DNA from: Thalassovita gelatinovora
GTDB lineage: Bacteria > Pseudomonadota > Alphaproteobacteria > Rhodobacterales > Rhodobacteraceae
Assembly (NCBI RefSeq): GCF_001458355.1
Contig: NZ_CYSA01000015.1
Location: 377,001-441,000 of the forward strand
DNA: 64,000 bases
Reading direction: 5' to 3'
The position numbers were made by a program, and so were the translations under genes. This document shows positions 36,261 to 44,541 of the stretch, in pieces. How positions within the stretch are numbered: the stretch's first letter is position 1; the number at the start of each line of letters is the position of its first letter. Under the pieces are notes generated by a model, which did no database searches, was not told the DNA's origin, and saw only the letters and a list, made by a program, of their open reading frames with translations.

Positions 36261-36782
36261 ATGCAAGTCATGGCCGTAAGACGCAGCACGACAAAAGGGT
36301 TCGCGCGCACCGCTTCGCTTCTGCAACAGCAGATCAAACATGCGGGGGCGACGCGTGGCTTTGCCGTGACTCGGTTGCTGACCCATTGGCCGGAAATCGC
36401 CGGTTCTGATCTGGCCGCAATCGCCCGCCCGGTCGAGGTGAAATATGGCCGTCAGGGCTTTGGTGCGACTTTAACAATCCTGACCACCGGCGCGCAGGCC
36501 CCGATGGTCGAGATGCAAAAAGAACAACTGCGTGAGCGGGTAAACAGCGTCTACGGCTATAATGCCATTTCGCGCGTCCGCATCACCCAAACCGCCCCGG
36601 TCGGATTTGCCGAGGGTCAGGCCGATTTTCGCTATGCTCAATCTGCCAGTCCCACCCCGGTCCCGCCCGATCCCGCCATTCGGCAGCAAGCCAGTGAGAT
36701 CGCCCAAGGGGCAGAAGACGCAGCTTTGCGCACAGCCCTTGAAGCGCTGGCGCAGAACGTTCTATCCAAGACAAAACGTTAA
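36261..36782 (+). CDS. DUF721 (DciA-like) protein
   Basis: 173 residues from the ATG at 36261. An in-frame ATG at 36270 is the alternative, and AGGATCAAGG lies just upstream of both. The core is the DUF721 pattern: LLTHWPEIAGSDLAAIARPV, a beta-strand block ATLTILTTG, and QLRERVNSVYGYNAI. Proteins of this family include DciA, which loads the replicative helicase, but alphaproteobacterial members are little studied. It is followed 14 bases later by a DsbA-like gene and is divergent from mutY, a common alphaproteobacterial order. Confidence 0.82.
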   Translation: MQVMAVRRSTTKGFARTASLLQQQIKHAGATRGFAVTRLLTHWPEIAGSDLAAIARPVEVKYGRQGFGATLTILTTGAQAPMVEMQKEQLRERVNSVYGYNAISRVRITQTAPVGFAEGQADFRYAQSASPTPVPPDPAIRQQASEIAQGAEDAALRTALEALAQNVLSKTKR

Positions 36783-36796
36783 GAAAGGTGTTCGAT

Positions 36797-37453
36797 ATGA
36801 ACCGCAGATACGCCCTGGGCCTGATTGGGGCCGCCGCCGTTACCGCCGGCGCGCTGTCACTTGTCCCCCGTTCGTCCGGTCTGGCCGATTTTGGGGCTGC
36901 TTATGCCGCCGGAGAAGATGTGGACACATCGAGCATTCAGGAAATGGTGCTGGGGGCAGAAGACGCACCGGTGACGCTCATCGAATACGCGTCCTTCACC
37001 TGCCCGCATTGTGCCACCTTCAACAATGGCCCGCTAAAGAAGGTGAAAGCTGAATATATCGAAACCGGCAAGGTCAAGTTGATTTACCGCGATGTCTATT
37101 TCGACCGTCCCGGCCTGTGGGCGGCAATGATTGCGCGTTGCGATCCGAACCGGTTCTTCGGCATCTCTGACCTGCTCTATACCGGGCAGCACGACTGGAT
37201 CGGTGATGGCAACCTGAAAACCATCGAACAGAACCTGCGCAAGATCGGTCTGGTGGCAGGATTGACCAAGGATCAACTGGACAACTGCCTGAGCGATGGG
37301 ACCAAAGCGCAATCCCTTTATACATGGTTCCAGAAAAATGCCGAAACCGATGACATCTCTGGTACGCCGACCCTGATCATCAATGGTGAAAAGCACTCCA
37401 ATATGACATACGAGGATTTGAAAGAGATCCTTGATCAAAAATTGGAGATGTAA
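36797..37453 (+). CDS. DsbA-family thiol-disulfide oxidoreductase
   Basis: 218 residues from the ATG at 36797, with AAGAAAGG about 8 bases upstream. A GTG 9 bases earlier is less likely. An N-terminal twin-arginine-like start (MNRRYALGLIGAAAVTAGAL) and a small-residue region to about 38 indicate export. The thioredoxin-fold active site CPHC is at 69-72, and the cis-proline loop is SGTPTLI. It would oxidise or shuffle disulfides in the periplasm. The stop overlaps the CoA-transferase start by one base (TAATG). Confidence 0.92.
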   Translation: MNRRYALGLIGAAAVTAGALSLVPRSSGLADFGAAYAAGEDVDTSSIQEMVLGAEDAPVTLIEYASFTCPHCATFNNGPLKKVKAEYIETGKVKLIYRDVYFDRPGLWAAMIARCDPNRFFGISDLLYTGQHDWIGDGNLKTIEQNLRKIGLVAGLTKDQLDNCLSDGTKAQSLYTWFQKNAETDDISGTPTLIINGEKHSNMTYEDLKEILDQKLEM

Positions 37454-38577
37454 TGTCCGCACCTCTTGCGGGGCTCAAAGTTGTCGAGCTCGCCCGAATT
37501 CTGGCCGGCCCTTGGGCCGGTCAAACCCTGTCTGACCTTGGCGCCGATGTCATCAAGGTCGAAAGCCCCGACGGCGACGACACACGGCAATGGGGCCCGC
37601 CGTTCATCGAACGCGATGACGACAAGACCGCCTCTTATTTCCATTCCTGCAACCGTGGCAAGCAATCGATCACGGCCGATTTCCGTAGCGAAGAAGGTCA
37701 GGCGCAGGTGCGCGAATTGGTCAAGGATGCAGACATCCTGATCGAAAATTTCAAACTCGGCGGGCTGGCGAAATATGGGCTTGATTACCAAAGTCTGAAA
37801 CAGGTCAATCCAAGGCTGATTTATTGTTCGATCACCGGGTTCGGACAGGATGGCCCTTACGCCCATCGTGCCGGCTATGATTACATCATCCAAGGTATGT
37901 CCGGGCTGATGTCGATCACCGGCGACCCGGACGGTCAGCCACAACGCGCGGGTGTGGCGGTTACGGATATCTTTACCGGTGTCTATTCTGTCGCTGGCAT
38001 TCTGGCAGCGCTGTATCAACGCGAACGCACAGGCTTGGGGCAACATATCGATATGGCGCTTCTTGATGTCGCGGTCGCCGTCACCGCCAATCAGGGGATG
38101 AATTACCTCAGCACCGGCACGCCGCCGGGCCGAACCGGCAATTACCACCCGAACCTGACTCCATATCAGGTGTTCGACTGTTCTGACGGCTATATCATCA
38201 TCGCCACCGGCAACGACGCACAGTATCAGCGTTTGTGCAGGCTGTTGGGGTTGAATTGGATGGCCGAAGCGCCGGAATTCCTGAAAAACGCCGATCGGGT
38301 GTCCAATCGTCCGAAAATGATCGATCTGCTGATGGCCGAAACCCGAAAACGCAGCAAGGCCGAGCTGTTATCAGGTTGTGAAGAGCATGGCATTCCAGCC
38401 GGTCCGATCAATGACATGACCGAAGTCTTTGCCGACCCGCAGGTGCAGGCGCGCGGCATGCAGATCGAACTTGATGGCATCCCCGGCATCCGGTCACCGT
38501 TCCGGTTTTCCAACGCCGAACTGAAGCTCGACCGGCCATCGCCAAAGCTGGGGCAAGGGAACGAAGACGGGAAATAG
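37453..38577 (+). CDS. CaiB/BaiF family (class III) CoA transferase
   Basis: 374 residues. The N-terminal LAGLKVVELARILAGPWAGQ and LGADVIKVESP are the standard class III CoA-transferase opening. The likely catalytic aspartate is in GVAVTDIFTGVY near residue 177. The C-terminal GIPAGPIND and VQARGM blocks also fit. Such enzymes move CoA between carboxylic acids (formyl, succinyl, carnitine and others). The acid cannot be read here. The gene overlaps the DsbA-like gene by one base but has no clear functional link to it. Confidence 0.9.
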   Translation: MSAPLAGLKVVELARILAGPWAGQTLSDLGADVIKVESPDGDDTRQWGPPFIERDDDKTASYFHSCNRGKQSITADFRSEEGQAQVRELVKDADILIENFKLGGLAKYGLDYQSLKQVNPRLIYCSITGFGQDGPYAHRAGYDYIIQGMSGLMSITGDPDGQPQRAGVAVTDIFTGVYSVAGILAALYQRERTGLGQHIDMALLDVAVAVTANQGMNYLSTGTPPGRTGNYHPNLTPYQVFDCSDGYIIIATGNDAQYQRLCRLLGLNWMAEAPEFLKNADRVSNRPKMIDLLMAETRKRSKAELLSGCEEHGIPAGPINDMTEVFADPQVQARGMQIELDGIPGIRSPFRFSNAELKLDRPSPKLGQGNEDGK

Positions 38578-38588
38578 TTGCGTATGCG

Positions 38589-38615
38589 GCCTGAATTTCA
38601 CCGCGAAATTCAGGC
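38589..38615. terminator. Hairpin between convergent genes
   Basis: GCCTGAATTTC (38589-38599) and GAAATTCAGGC (38605-38615) form an 11-base-pair stem with a 5-base loop between the CoA-transferase and YggS-family stops. No T-run follows on either side. It is probably a shared 3' end structure. Confidence 0.5.
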
Positions 38616-38649
38616 GCAAGCGTTTACGGTAACACTGTGGAAACGGCCG

Positions 38650-39303
38650 CTACCCGTAATCGCGTTCGCCGAAAATCGCAGAACCTACCCGCACATGGGT
38701 AGCGCCAAATGCGATAGCGCGTTCAAAATCGCTGCTCATCCCCATCGACAACCCGGACAGCCCGTTGCGTTCCGCGATCTTGCCCAGCAGCGCGAAATGC
38801 AGCGACGGTTCCTCATCTGCGGGCGGAATGCACATCAAACCGTGTACCGGCAGATCCATTTCGCGGCATTCCGATATGAAACCATCCGCCTCGACCGGCA
38901 GAATTCCAGCCTTTTGCGGTTCTTCTCCGGTATTGACCTGAATGAACAGATCCGGGCATTGGCCTAATTCCTGTGCCAAGCGGGCCAATGTCTTGGCCAG
39001 CTTTGGCCGGTCCAGCGAATGGATCGCTTCGAACAATCCCATCGCCTGACGCGCCTTGTTGGTTTGTAATGGCCCGATCAGATGCACTTCGACATTATCG
39101 AACCGCGCCCGGAAATCCGGCCATTTTCCCGCTGCTTCCTGCACCTTGTTTTCACCGAACAGCCGCTGGCCTTGTTCCAGCACCGTCTCGACCCGGTCAT
39201 TGGGCTGCACCTTGGAGACCGCGATCAGTTTGACGCTGCCCGGCGCACGGCCTGCCTGGTTTTCCGCCTTTGCGACTCTTTCCTGGATTTCAATCAGTGA
39301 CAT
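38650..39303 (-). CDS. YggS/PLPBP family pyridoxal-phosphate-binding protein
   Basis: 217 residues. The pyridoxal-phosphate lysine is in LIAVSKVQP near residue 31, followed by FGENKVQEA, the family signature VHLIGPLQTNK, and a C-terminal GLSMGMSSDFERAIAFGATHVRVGSAIFG that contacts the phosphate. These proteins have no known catalysis; they buffer vitamin B6 and affect amino-acid balance. Usual length is about 220-235 residues, so this one is complete. It is divergent from the TPR-sulfotransferase gene. Confidence 0.94.
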   Translation of the reverse strand: MSLIEIQERVAKAENQAGRAPGSVKLIAVSKVQPNDRVETVLEQGQRLFGENKVQEAAGKWPDFRARFDNVEVHLIGPLQTNKARQAMGLFEAIHSLDRPKLAKTLARLAQELGQCPDLFIQVNTGEEPQKAGILPVEADGFISECREMDLPVHGLMCIPPADEEPSLHFALLGKIAERNGLSGLSMGMSSDFERAIAFGATHVRVGSAIFGERDYG

Positions 39304-39444
39304 ATCGGCCCCTTGTTTCCCCCCGATAAAAACACCACTCGGACGGAAAAGAAAAGCGCCTTTGGCCTTTTCCAGAACCGGATTGAACGCGCTACGACAC
39401 CTCTTTATATGGAAAGGGCATCTGCAGACAAAGAGGGTTCAGCG

Positions 39445-41205
39445 ATGAGCATGGCGGCAAAGCAATTGGCGGACAAAGCCACGGCCCATCTGAATTCCGG
39501 TCGTCCCAAATCCGCCTTCAAGACTGCCAGGACCGGGATGAAACAATTCCCCAAGGAAACCTTCTTTGCCAATGTCTGTGGCATCGCCCTGGCCCAGCAA
39601 AACAACCAGCGTGAATCTATCCCCTATTTTCGCAAGGCGCTGCAACTTTACCCGACAAATATCGACGCCCAGAACAATCTGGTGCAGGCGCTTGTTTCCA
39701 TCGGCCAGGCCGACAAGGCGCTGGCACTGATCGATAAATACATGTCGACCCGCAAGGATCACGATAATCTTCTGTATTTCAAAGCGATGGCGGAATCTCA
39801 TTCGGGCGATCACACGGCGGCGGAATCGACGTTAAACAGCCTGCTTGCCGAGTATCCAAAGGTGGCGCGGGCGCATAATCTGTTGGGTGCGGTCCTGTTT
39901 TCGCTAGGGCGCGAAGATCAAGCGCTAACCGCATATGAAAAAGCTCTGGAAATCGATCCCAATTCGCCCGACACGCTGACCAACATGGCGCTGATTCAGG
40001 CCCGGGCCAATGAAATGGGGAAGGCGCTGGGCTATGTGGAAAAAGCGCTGACAATCAACCCCAAGCATTACCTGTCGCTGCAACGCTATGGCAATCTTCT
40101 GAACGAAAGCGGACAGACGGAAAAGGCGATTGAGACCTTCCATAAATTGCTACAGATAGAACCGCAATCACATGACGCGCTGCTGGAACTGGCCACGTTA
40201 AGTCCGGCCGCCGAGCAACCGGCGTTGCAACCCATAATCGATGCGGCCCTGCGCAAAGTGCCCAAAAACACGCTTGAACATGCCTTTATCAGCCTTGCCA
40301 AGGCAAAATCTGCGCTGAAGCTTGGCAATCACGCCGAAGCGGACAAATGGTTCGCGATCGGGAATGCCGAGTTTGCCGCCAAGGTTCCGTTCGATCAGGA
40401 CCGAACCCGCACTGAATTAGAAGCTATTTGTGGGCATTTCCCGGCTGACCACTCAGCCCGGGTTGCAAACGAAGCGTTGTCACCGGCCCCGATTTTTGTT
40501 CTGGGATTACCGCGCTCCGGCACGACGCTGACCGAGCAGGTGATTTCTTCCCACCCGACGGTATATGGTGCCGGTGAACTGCCCGGTATTGAAAGGGGCA
40601 GCCGCCTGTTTCTGGACAAGAACACACCGTGGGATCTGCCGGCGGCACAGGAACTGGCGCATTTTTACCGGTCGTTTCTTCCGGAAATGCCCGCAGAAAC
40701 AACGGCCTTCGTGGATAAGATGCCCGGAAATTACAAGCGGATCGGCTTTATCCTTTCCGCGCTCCCCAATGCCAAGATCGTCCACCTGATCCGCGATCCT
40801 CGGGAAGTCGCGCTGTCCATGTGGCATACGGTATTTTCGAATCCTGGTCAGGCTTACACCTTCGATCAGAAAACGATGGCGCAGGAACTGAACGATTACC
40901 GGCGCTATATGAACCACTGGAAATCGGTTTTCCCGGATCGCATTCTGGATCTTCGCTATCAGGACCTGGTATCCGATATCGAACAGGTCAGCAAAATTCT
41001 TGCGGATCACTGCGGGCTTGATTGGGTGCCGGACATGGCTCACCCGGAACGCAATGCCGGTGCCGTACGAACAGCAAGCGCCAACCAGGTCCGGCAACCG
41101 GTTCACCGTAAATCCTTGGCCAAGTGGAAACAGCACGAACAGGCCCTTACAGAGTTGATCACCAATCTCGATCCCGATCTGTGGCCCGAACTCGGCGAAG
41201 GCTGA
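39445..41205 (+). CDS. TPR-repeat protein fused to a sulfotransferase domain
   Basis: 586 residues from the ATG at 39445, with GAGGG 7 bases upstream. The frame stays open further upstream but without a plausible start site. Residues about 1-270 are tandem tetratricopeptide repeats (for example GREDQALTAYEKALEIDPNS, EKAIETFHKLLQIEPQS). A sulfotransferase domain follows: the 5'-phosphosulfate loop GLPRSGTT at 354-361 and the 3'-phosphate loop LIRDPREVALSMW from 448. It would transfer sulfate from PAPS to an unknown acceptor, perhaps a protein or glycan held by the repeats. No signal peptide. Monocistronic. Confidence 0.9.
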   Translation: MSMAAKQLADKATAHLNSGRPKSAFKTARTGMKQFPKETFFANVCGIALAQQNNQRESIPYFRKALQLYPTNIDAQNNLVQALVSIGQADKALALIDKYMSTRKDHDNLLYFKAMAESHSGDHTAAESTLNSLLAEYPKVARAHNLLGAVLFSLGREDQALTAYEKALEIDPNSPDTLTNMALIQARANEMGKALGYVEKALTINPKHYLSLQRYGNLLNESGQTEKAIETFHKLLQIEPQSHDALLELATLSPAAEQPALQPIIDAALRKVPKNTLEHAFISLAKAKSALKLGNHAEADKWFAIGNAEFAAKVPFDQDRTRTELEAICGHFPADHSARVANEALSPAPIFVLGLPRSGTTLTEQVISSHPTVYGAGELPGIERGSRLFLDKNTPWDLPAAQELAHFYRSFLPEMPAETTAFVDKMPGNYKRIGFILSALPNAKIVHLIRDPREVALSMWHTVFSNPGQAYTFDQKTMAQELNDYRRYMNHWKSVFPDRILDLRYQDLVSDIEQVSKILADHCGLDWVPDMAHPERNAGAVRTASANQVRQPVHRKSLAKWKQHEQALTELITNLDPDLWPELGEG

Positions 41206-41301
41206 CATCCACCTTTTTTATAATTTCTGGAACCCGGACTGTGAGGCGCAGTTGCAACCGCGTCAAGCGGCGTGGCTTACTGCATTCTTTTCACAGCCAG
41301 A

Positions 41302-41337
41302 CAAAAGAAAAGAGGCAGGCCGCAATGGCCTGCCTCT
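41302..41337 (-). terminator. Rho-independent terminator of the porin gene
   Basis: AGAGGCAGGCC (41311-41321) and GGCCTGCCTCT (41327-41337) form an 11-base-pair stem with loop GCAAT. On the minus strand it is followed by TTTCTTTTGT (41310-41301). It begins about 25 bases after the porin stop. Confidence 0.85.
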
Positions 41338-41362
41338 CTATAGGGTCGTTCGACTTCTAGGA

Positions 41363-42235
41363 TTAGAAGTTGAACTTAACACCCAGATCGGCGCGGGTGG
41401 TGCCGTGAGTGTCGACAACACCGCCAACAATCGAAACACCGCCGCCGAGGCTGTGGCTTACGCCGATGCCGTATGCGGATTCGTCAACCTGAGCTTCATC
41501 CATCGCTGCATAAGCGGAGATGGTGGTTGCTGCGCCAACTGCGAACGAAGCCGACAGAGTTGCCGAAGTGTTGCTGTTGTTGTCTTGTGCAACTGCCAGA
41601 CCCAGACCAACGTTGCCAACTTTACCGCCGGCGGTCAGAACCCACTCAGCATAGGTTGCTGCGTCGGAATCCTGGAAACCAGCCGCAACGGTCCAGCCGT
41701 TCATGCTGTAGGAAACAGCCAGTTCGGTACGGTCGATGGTCGAGTCGCCATACGACAGGTGTGCACCGAATGCGCCTGCAGAGTAGATGATTTCTGCGCC
41801 GTTGTTGCCGTTACCAGTCGAATCGTAGGTAACCGAATTGAAGTTGGTCACAACGTTCGAGTAACCCAGACCGGACAGGCCGAGCGAACCAGCGTAAATG
41901 CCGGGCATCGAGTCAAGTGCGCCCAGGATGTTGCCAGCAGCAACAGTCAGGCCGCCAGTGGTCACGTAGAAACGCGGTGCGTTCAGACCAGCAACGCCAG
42001 CTGCGGTGCCTGCATCGTCAGCCTGCATACGAACGCGTGCGCCGAACGTAACGCCACCGTCCGATTCGGTCGTTGCGTCGATGTTCATGCGGAAGCGCGA
42101 TTCCAGACGGGTTTCCGGAGTTGCACCATCGATGTACAGAATGCCAAAACGGCCGTAGCCGCCGAACGAAACGTCTGCTGCAGCAACACCGGCGGTTGCG
42201 ATCAGAGCAGTCGAAGCGAAGAGAACTTTTTTCAT
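41363..42235 (-). CDS. Outer-membrane porin
   Basis: 290 residues. The signal peptide MKKVLFASTALIATAGVAAA is cut before DVSFGGYGRFG. The mature chain shows alternating beta-strands rich in glycine, asparagine and aromatic residues (YGRFGILYIDG, VTFGARVRMQ, FGAHLSYGDS) and ends with the C-terminal phenylalanine (LGVKFNF) needed for outer-membrane assembly. It resembles the Rhodobacter-type general porin, a trimer of 16-strand barrels that lets small solutes through. A GAGGGA ribosome-binding site precedes the ATG, and a good terminator follows. Confidence 0.93.
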   Translation of the reverse strand: MKKVLFASTALIATAGVAAADVSFGGYGRFGILYIDGATPETRLESRFRMNIDATTESDGGVTFGARVRMQADDAGTAAGVAGLNAPRFYVTTGGLTVAAGNILGALDSMPGIYAGSLGLSGLGYSNVVTNFNSVTYDSTGNGNNGAEIIYSAGAFGAHLSYGDSTIDRTELAVSYSMNGWTVAAGFQDSDAATYAEWVLTAGGKVGNVGLGLAVAQDNNSNTSATLSASFAVGAATTISAYAAMDEAQVDESAYGIGVSHSLGGGVSIVGGVVDTHGTTRADLGVKFNF

Positions 42236-42267
42236 AGTTTTTCCCTCGGTTATTTTTAATCAAGCGC

Positions 42268-42291
42268 CCCAAAACGGGGAATCCGTTTGGG
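42268..42291 (-). other. Possible hairpin in the porin 5' leader
   Basis: CCCAAAACGG (42268-42277) can pair with CCGTTTGGG (42283-42291) with one bulged A, 33-56 bases before the porin start. It would be in the 5' untranslated RNA, where stems often stabilise porin messages. The rest of 42236-42525 shows no gene. Confidence 0.35.
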
Positions 42292-42525
42292 TATGCAGTT
42301 TCTCTCGCTCTTTTCGGGGTATCTTTGCAAGCGATGCGACCGGTTCCATCGCAAACCGGCCAAAGATGGTGCAGCTTTGCCACAGTCTTTTGGCCAGCCC
42401 ATGAAACGTATCGGTTTCCCACCTGGATAGAGCACCAGTCCGACATACAGCACAGCCCACTAAACCCTTGCCCCCTTTCCCCCCCTTCGTTAGGACAGTT
42501 GCGAAGAAATGGACGGGGCAACGTC

Positions 42526-43044
42526 ATGTCGATCACGCGTATTTCCAAGGTATGTATTGTCTTGCTGGCACTGACCGCAGTTGCCGCATGTGGCGGGCGC
42601 GGCCAGCCCCGCGCACCTGGTCAGCCTTTGATCGCAGGCGATGCCGAAGGATATATGGATCGCGAAGATGTCGGGAACCCGATCGAACGAAGCGACAAGA
42701 AAAATTCGATCTGGGACATTTTCAAAAAGAAAAACACGGACCTTCAGGTTTCGGTAAACCGTTATATCTGGAATGCATCGCTGGAAGTTCTGAATTTCCT
42801 TCCGGTGGAATCGGTCGATCCGTTCACCGGTGTAATCGTGATGGGTTATGGCACCCCTCCGGGCGGTGGACGGGCGTATCGCGCAACCGTCTATGTCAAA
42901 GATCCCGCGCTTGAGGCACGGTCGCTGATTGTTGCATTGCAAACGCGCGGTGGTCGTCCAGTTGGTGCCGATACCCAGCGCGCTGTCGAAGATGCGATTC
43001 TGGCCCGTGCGCGTCAGTTGCGCATTAAAGACGGCAACTTCTGA
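42526..43044 (+). CDS. DUF3576 family lipoprotein
   Basis: 172 residues from the ATG at 42526. Codons upstream are open but have no ribosome-binding site. A lipoprotein signal ends at ALTAVAAC with C22 as the lipidated cysteine. The mature part has the DUF3576 pattern: NRYIWNASLEVLNFLPVESV and DPFTGVIVMGYGTPPGGGRA, then YVKDPALEARSL. It should be anchored to a membrane facing the periplasm. Function is not established. It is divergent from the porin and followed by a terminator. Confidence 0.85.
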   Translation: MSITRISKVCIVLLALTAVAACGGRGQPRAPGQPLIAGDAEGYMDREDVGNPIERSDKKNSIWDIFKKKNTDLQVSVNRYIWNASLEVLNFLPVESVDPFTGVIVMGYGTPPGGGRAYRATVYVKDPALEARSLIVALQTRGGRPVGADTQRAVEDAILARARQLRIKDGNF

Positions 43045-43071
43045 TCCGATCCAGCAATACGCGATGTCAAA

Positions 43072-43095
43072 GGCACCGGTTTCCGGTGTCTTTTT
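43072..43095 (+). terminator. Rho-independent terminator after the DUF3576 gene
   Basis: GGCACCGG (43072-43079) pairs with CCGGTGTC (43083-43090, one G-T) over loop TTT, followed by five T (43091-43095), 28 bases after the stop. Confidence 0.85.
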
Positions 43096-43135
43096 CGTCG
43101 GCGGCCGACATTCCTGTCGTCGCGGATTTCAAATC

Positions 43136-44395
43136 CTAATCACCGACCGCGCCCGCGGTCATATTTGCCAACCTGTCGATCCATTGCATCTGTCGCGGCA
43201 AACAAACCGACTGCAAATCGTAATTTTCGACCACATGCCGCCGTGCTGCCTGTCCCAGCGTTGTGCGCATTTCGGCATCTTCCGCCAGCAGGCAAACTTC
43301 ATCGACCAATGCTTCGCCATCGAAAAAATCGACCAGACGGCCATTTTCCCCGTGCCGGATCGCTTCTTTCAACGGGGCTGTGTTGCTGGCCACGATCGCG
43401 GCCTCGGCGCTCATCGCTTCGAACAGGGACCAACTGAGAACAAAAGGATAGGTCAGATAGACATGCACCCGGCTAACCTGCAACAGCGCGATAAATTTAT
43501 CGTAGGGAATCCGGCCCAGGAAATGGACCCGTTCCCAATTCTGCGTCGGGATACGGCCCCGTACTTCGTCGATGAAAATCTGTTTCCAGCTCTGTCCTTT
43601 CGGGGGGCGAGCGCCATAACTGACCTCGTCTCCGCCGACGATCAGAACCTTGGCGTTTGGCCGTTCCTTTAAAAGTCGCGGCAGTGCGCGCATGAAAACG
43701 TGATAGCCACGATAGGGTTCCAGATTGCGGTTGACGAAGGTGATCACCTCGTCGTTCCGCGTCACGGTGGACCCGTCTGGCAACTGCAACAATGCCTCCG
43801 AATTCGGCACGACATGGCCCGTATCGATCCCATCATGGATCACACTGATCTTGTCGCGGAATTCCGGCGGAAACGTGCCGGCCTGAAATTCAGTCGGGCT
43901 GATACCAAGATCACCGATCTTGTAATGCATTTGATTGTTGAGATTCTTCAGCCGGATTCGTAACTTTTCGGTTTCTGACGCCTTGGTCTGGAATTCGGCA
44001 TCGAACCCCACATGGTCGGACCCGGACAAATGATAAAGTTCATAATAAAGTCCGATACGTGCGGCGGGCCAGACATCGCGCAGGAACATGGTTTCGCCCC
44101 AACCGGGATGGCCGACGATGATATCGGGGCTGAATCCCTGATCCCGTAGGGCACAGGCGGCGTGGAAACAGGCTTCGGCCCGGATCACCTTGGTGTCGAA
44201 ATCCAGCACCCAAGGATGAATGCCGGCCCCTTGTTTGCGCTTGATCCCATAAGGCAGAAGCCGCACCCCTTTCCAGGTCTGCGGTTCTTTCACCCGCAAG
44301 GTCAGGGCGACACATTGATGCCCCGCAGCGGCCAGAGCCGGTGCAAGATGTTTGTACTGGCCGGGAAAATTTTGATGAATGAAAAGGATTTTCAT
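43136..44395 (-). CDS. Glycosyltransferase family 4 protein
   Basis: 419 residues from the ATG at 44395 ([14 protein letters not shown]). An earlier in-frame start has no support. The N-terminal Rossmann half binds the acceptor. The C-terminal GT-B half has [30 protein letters not shown] and the donor-binding [18 protein letters not shown]. These belong to retaining GT4 enzymes that use nucleotide sugars. It has no signal peptide and probably acts at the inner face of the membrane. It is divergent from leuS and not linked to the exopolysaccharide locus 15 kb away. Donor and acceptor unknown. Confidence 0.9.
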   Translation of the reverse strand: MKILFIHQNFPGQYKHLAPALAAAGHQCVALTLRVKEPQTWKGVRLLPYGIKRKQGAGIHPWVLDFDTKVIRAEACFHAACALRDQGFSPDIIVGHPGWGETMFLRDVWPAARIGLYYELYHLSGSDHVGFDAEFQTKASETEKLRIRLKNLNNQMHYKIGDLGISPTEFQAGTFPPEFRDKISVIHDGIDTGHVVPNSEALLQLPDGSTVTRNDEVITFVNRNLEPYRGYHVFMRALPRLLKERPNAKVLIVGGDEVSYGARPPKGQSWKQIFIDEVRGRIPTQNWERVHFLGRIPYDKFIALLQVSRVHVYLTYPFVLSWSLFEAMSAEAAIVASNTAPLKEAIRHGENGRLVDFFDGEALVDEVCLLAEDAEMRTTLGQAARRHVVENYDLQSVCLPRQMQWIDRLANMTAGAVGD

Positions 44396-44541
44396 GTGGA
44401 TGCCTGTTTGCTTTGCCCCTTTATAGCGCGCTAGTCCGCGCTGCAAAGACCGGCATTTTTACCTTTACCCACTGGACCGCAAGAAAAAGCCCGCATATCA
44501 CCGCTTGCGACGATGCGATGCTCAAAGCCAAGGAATCCGAT

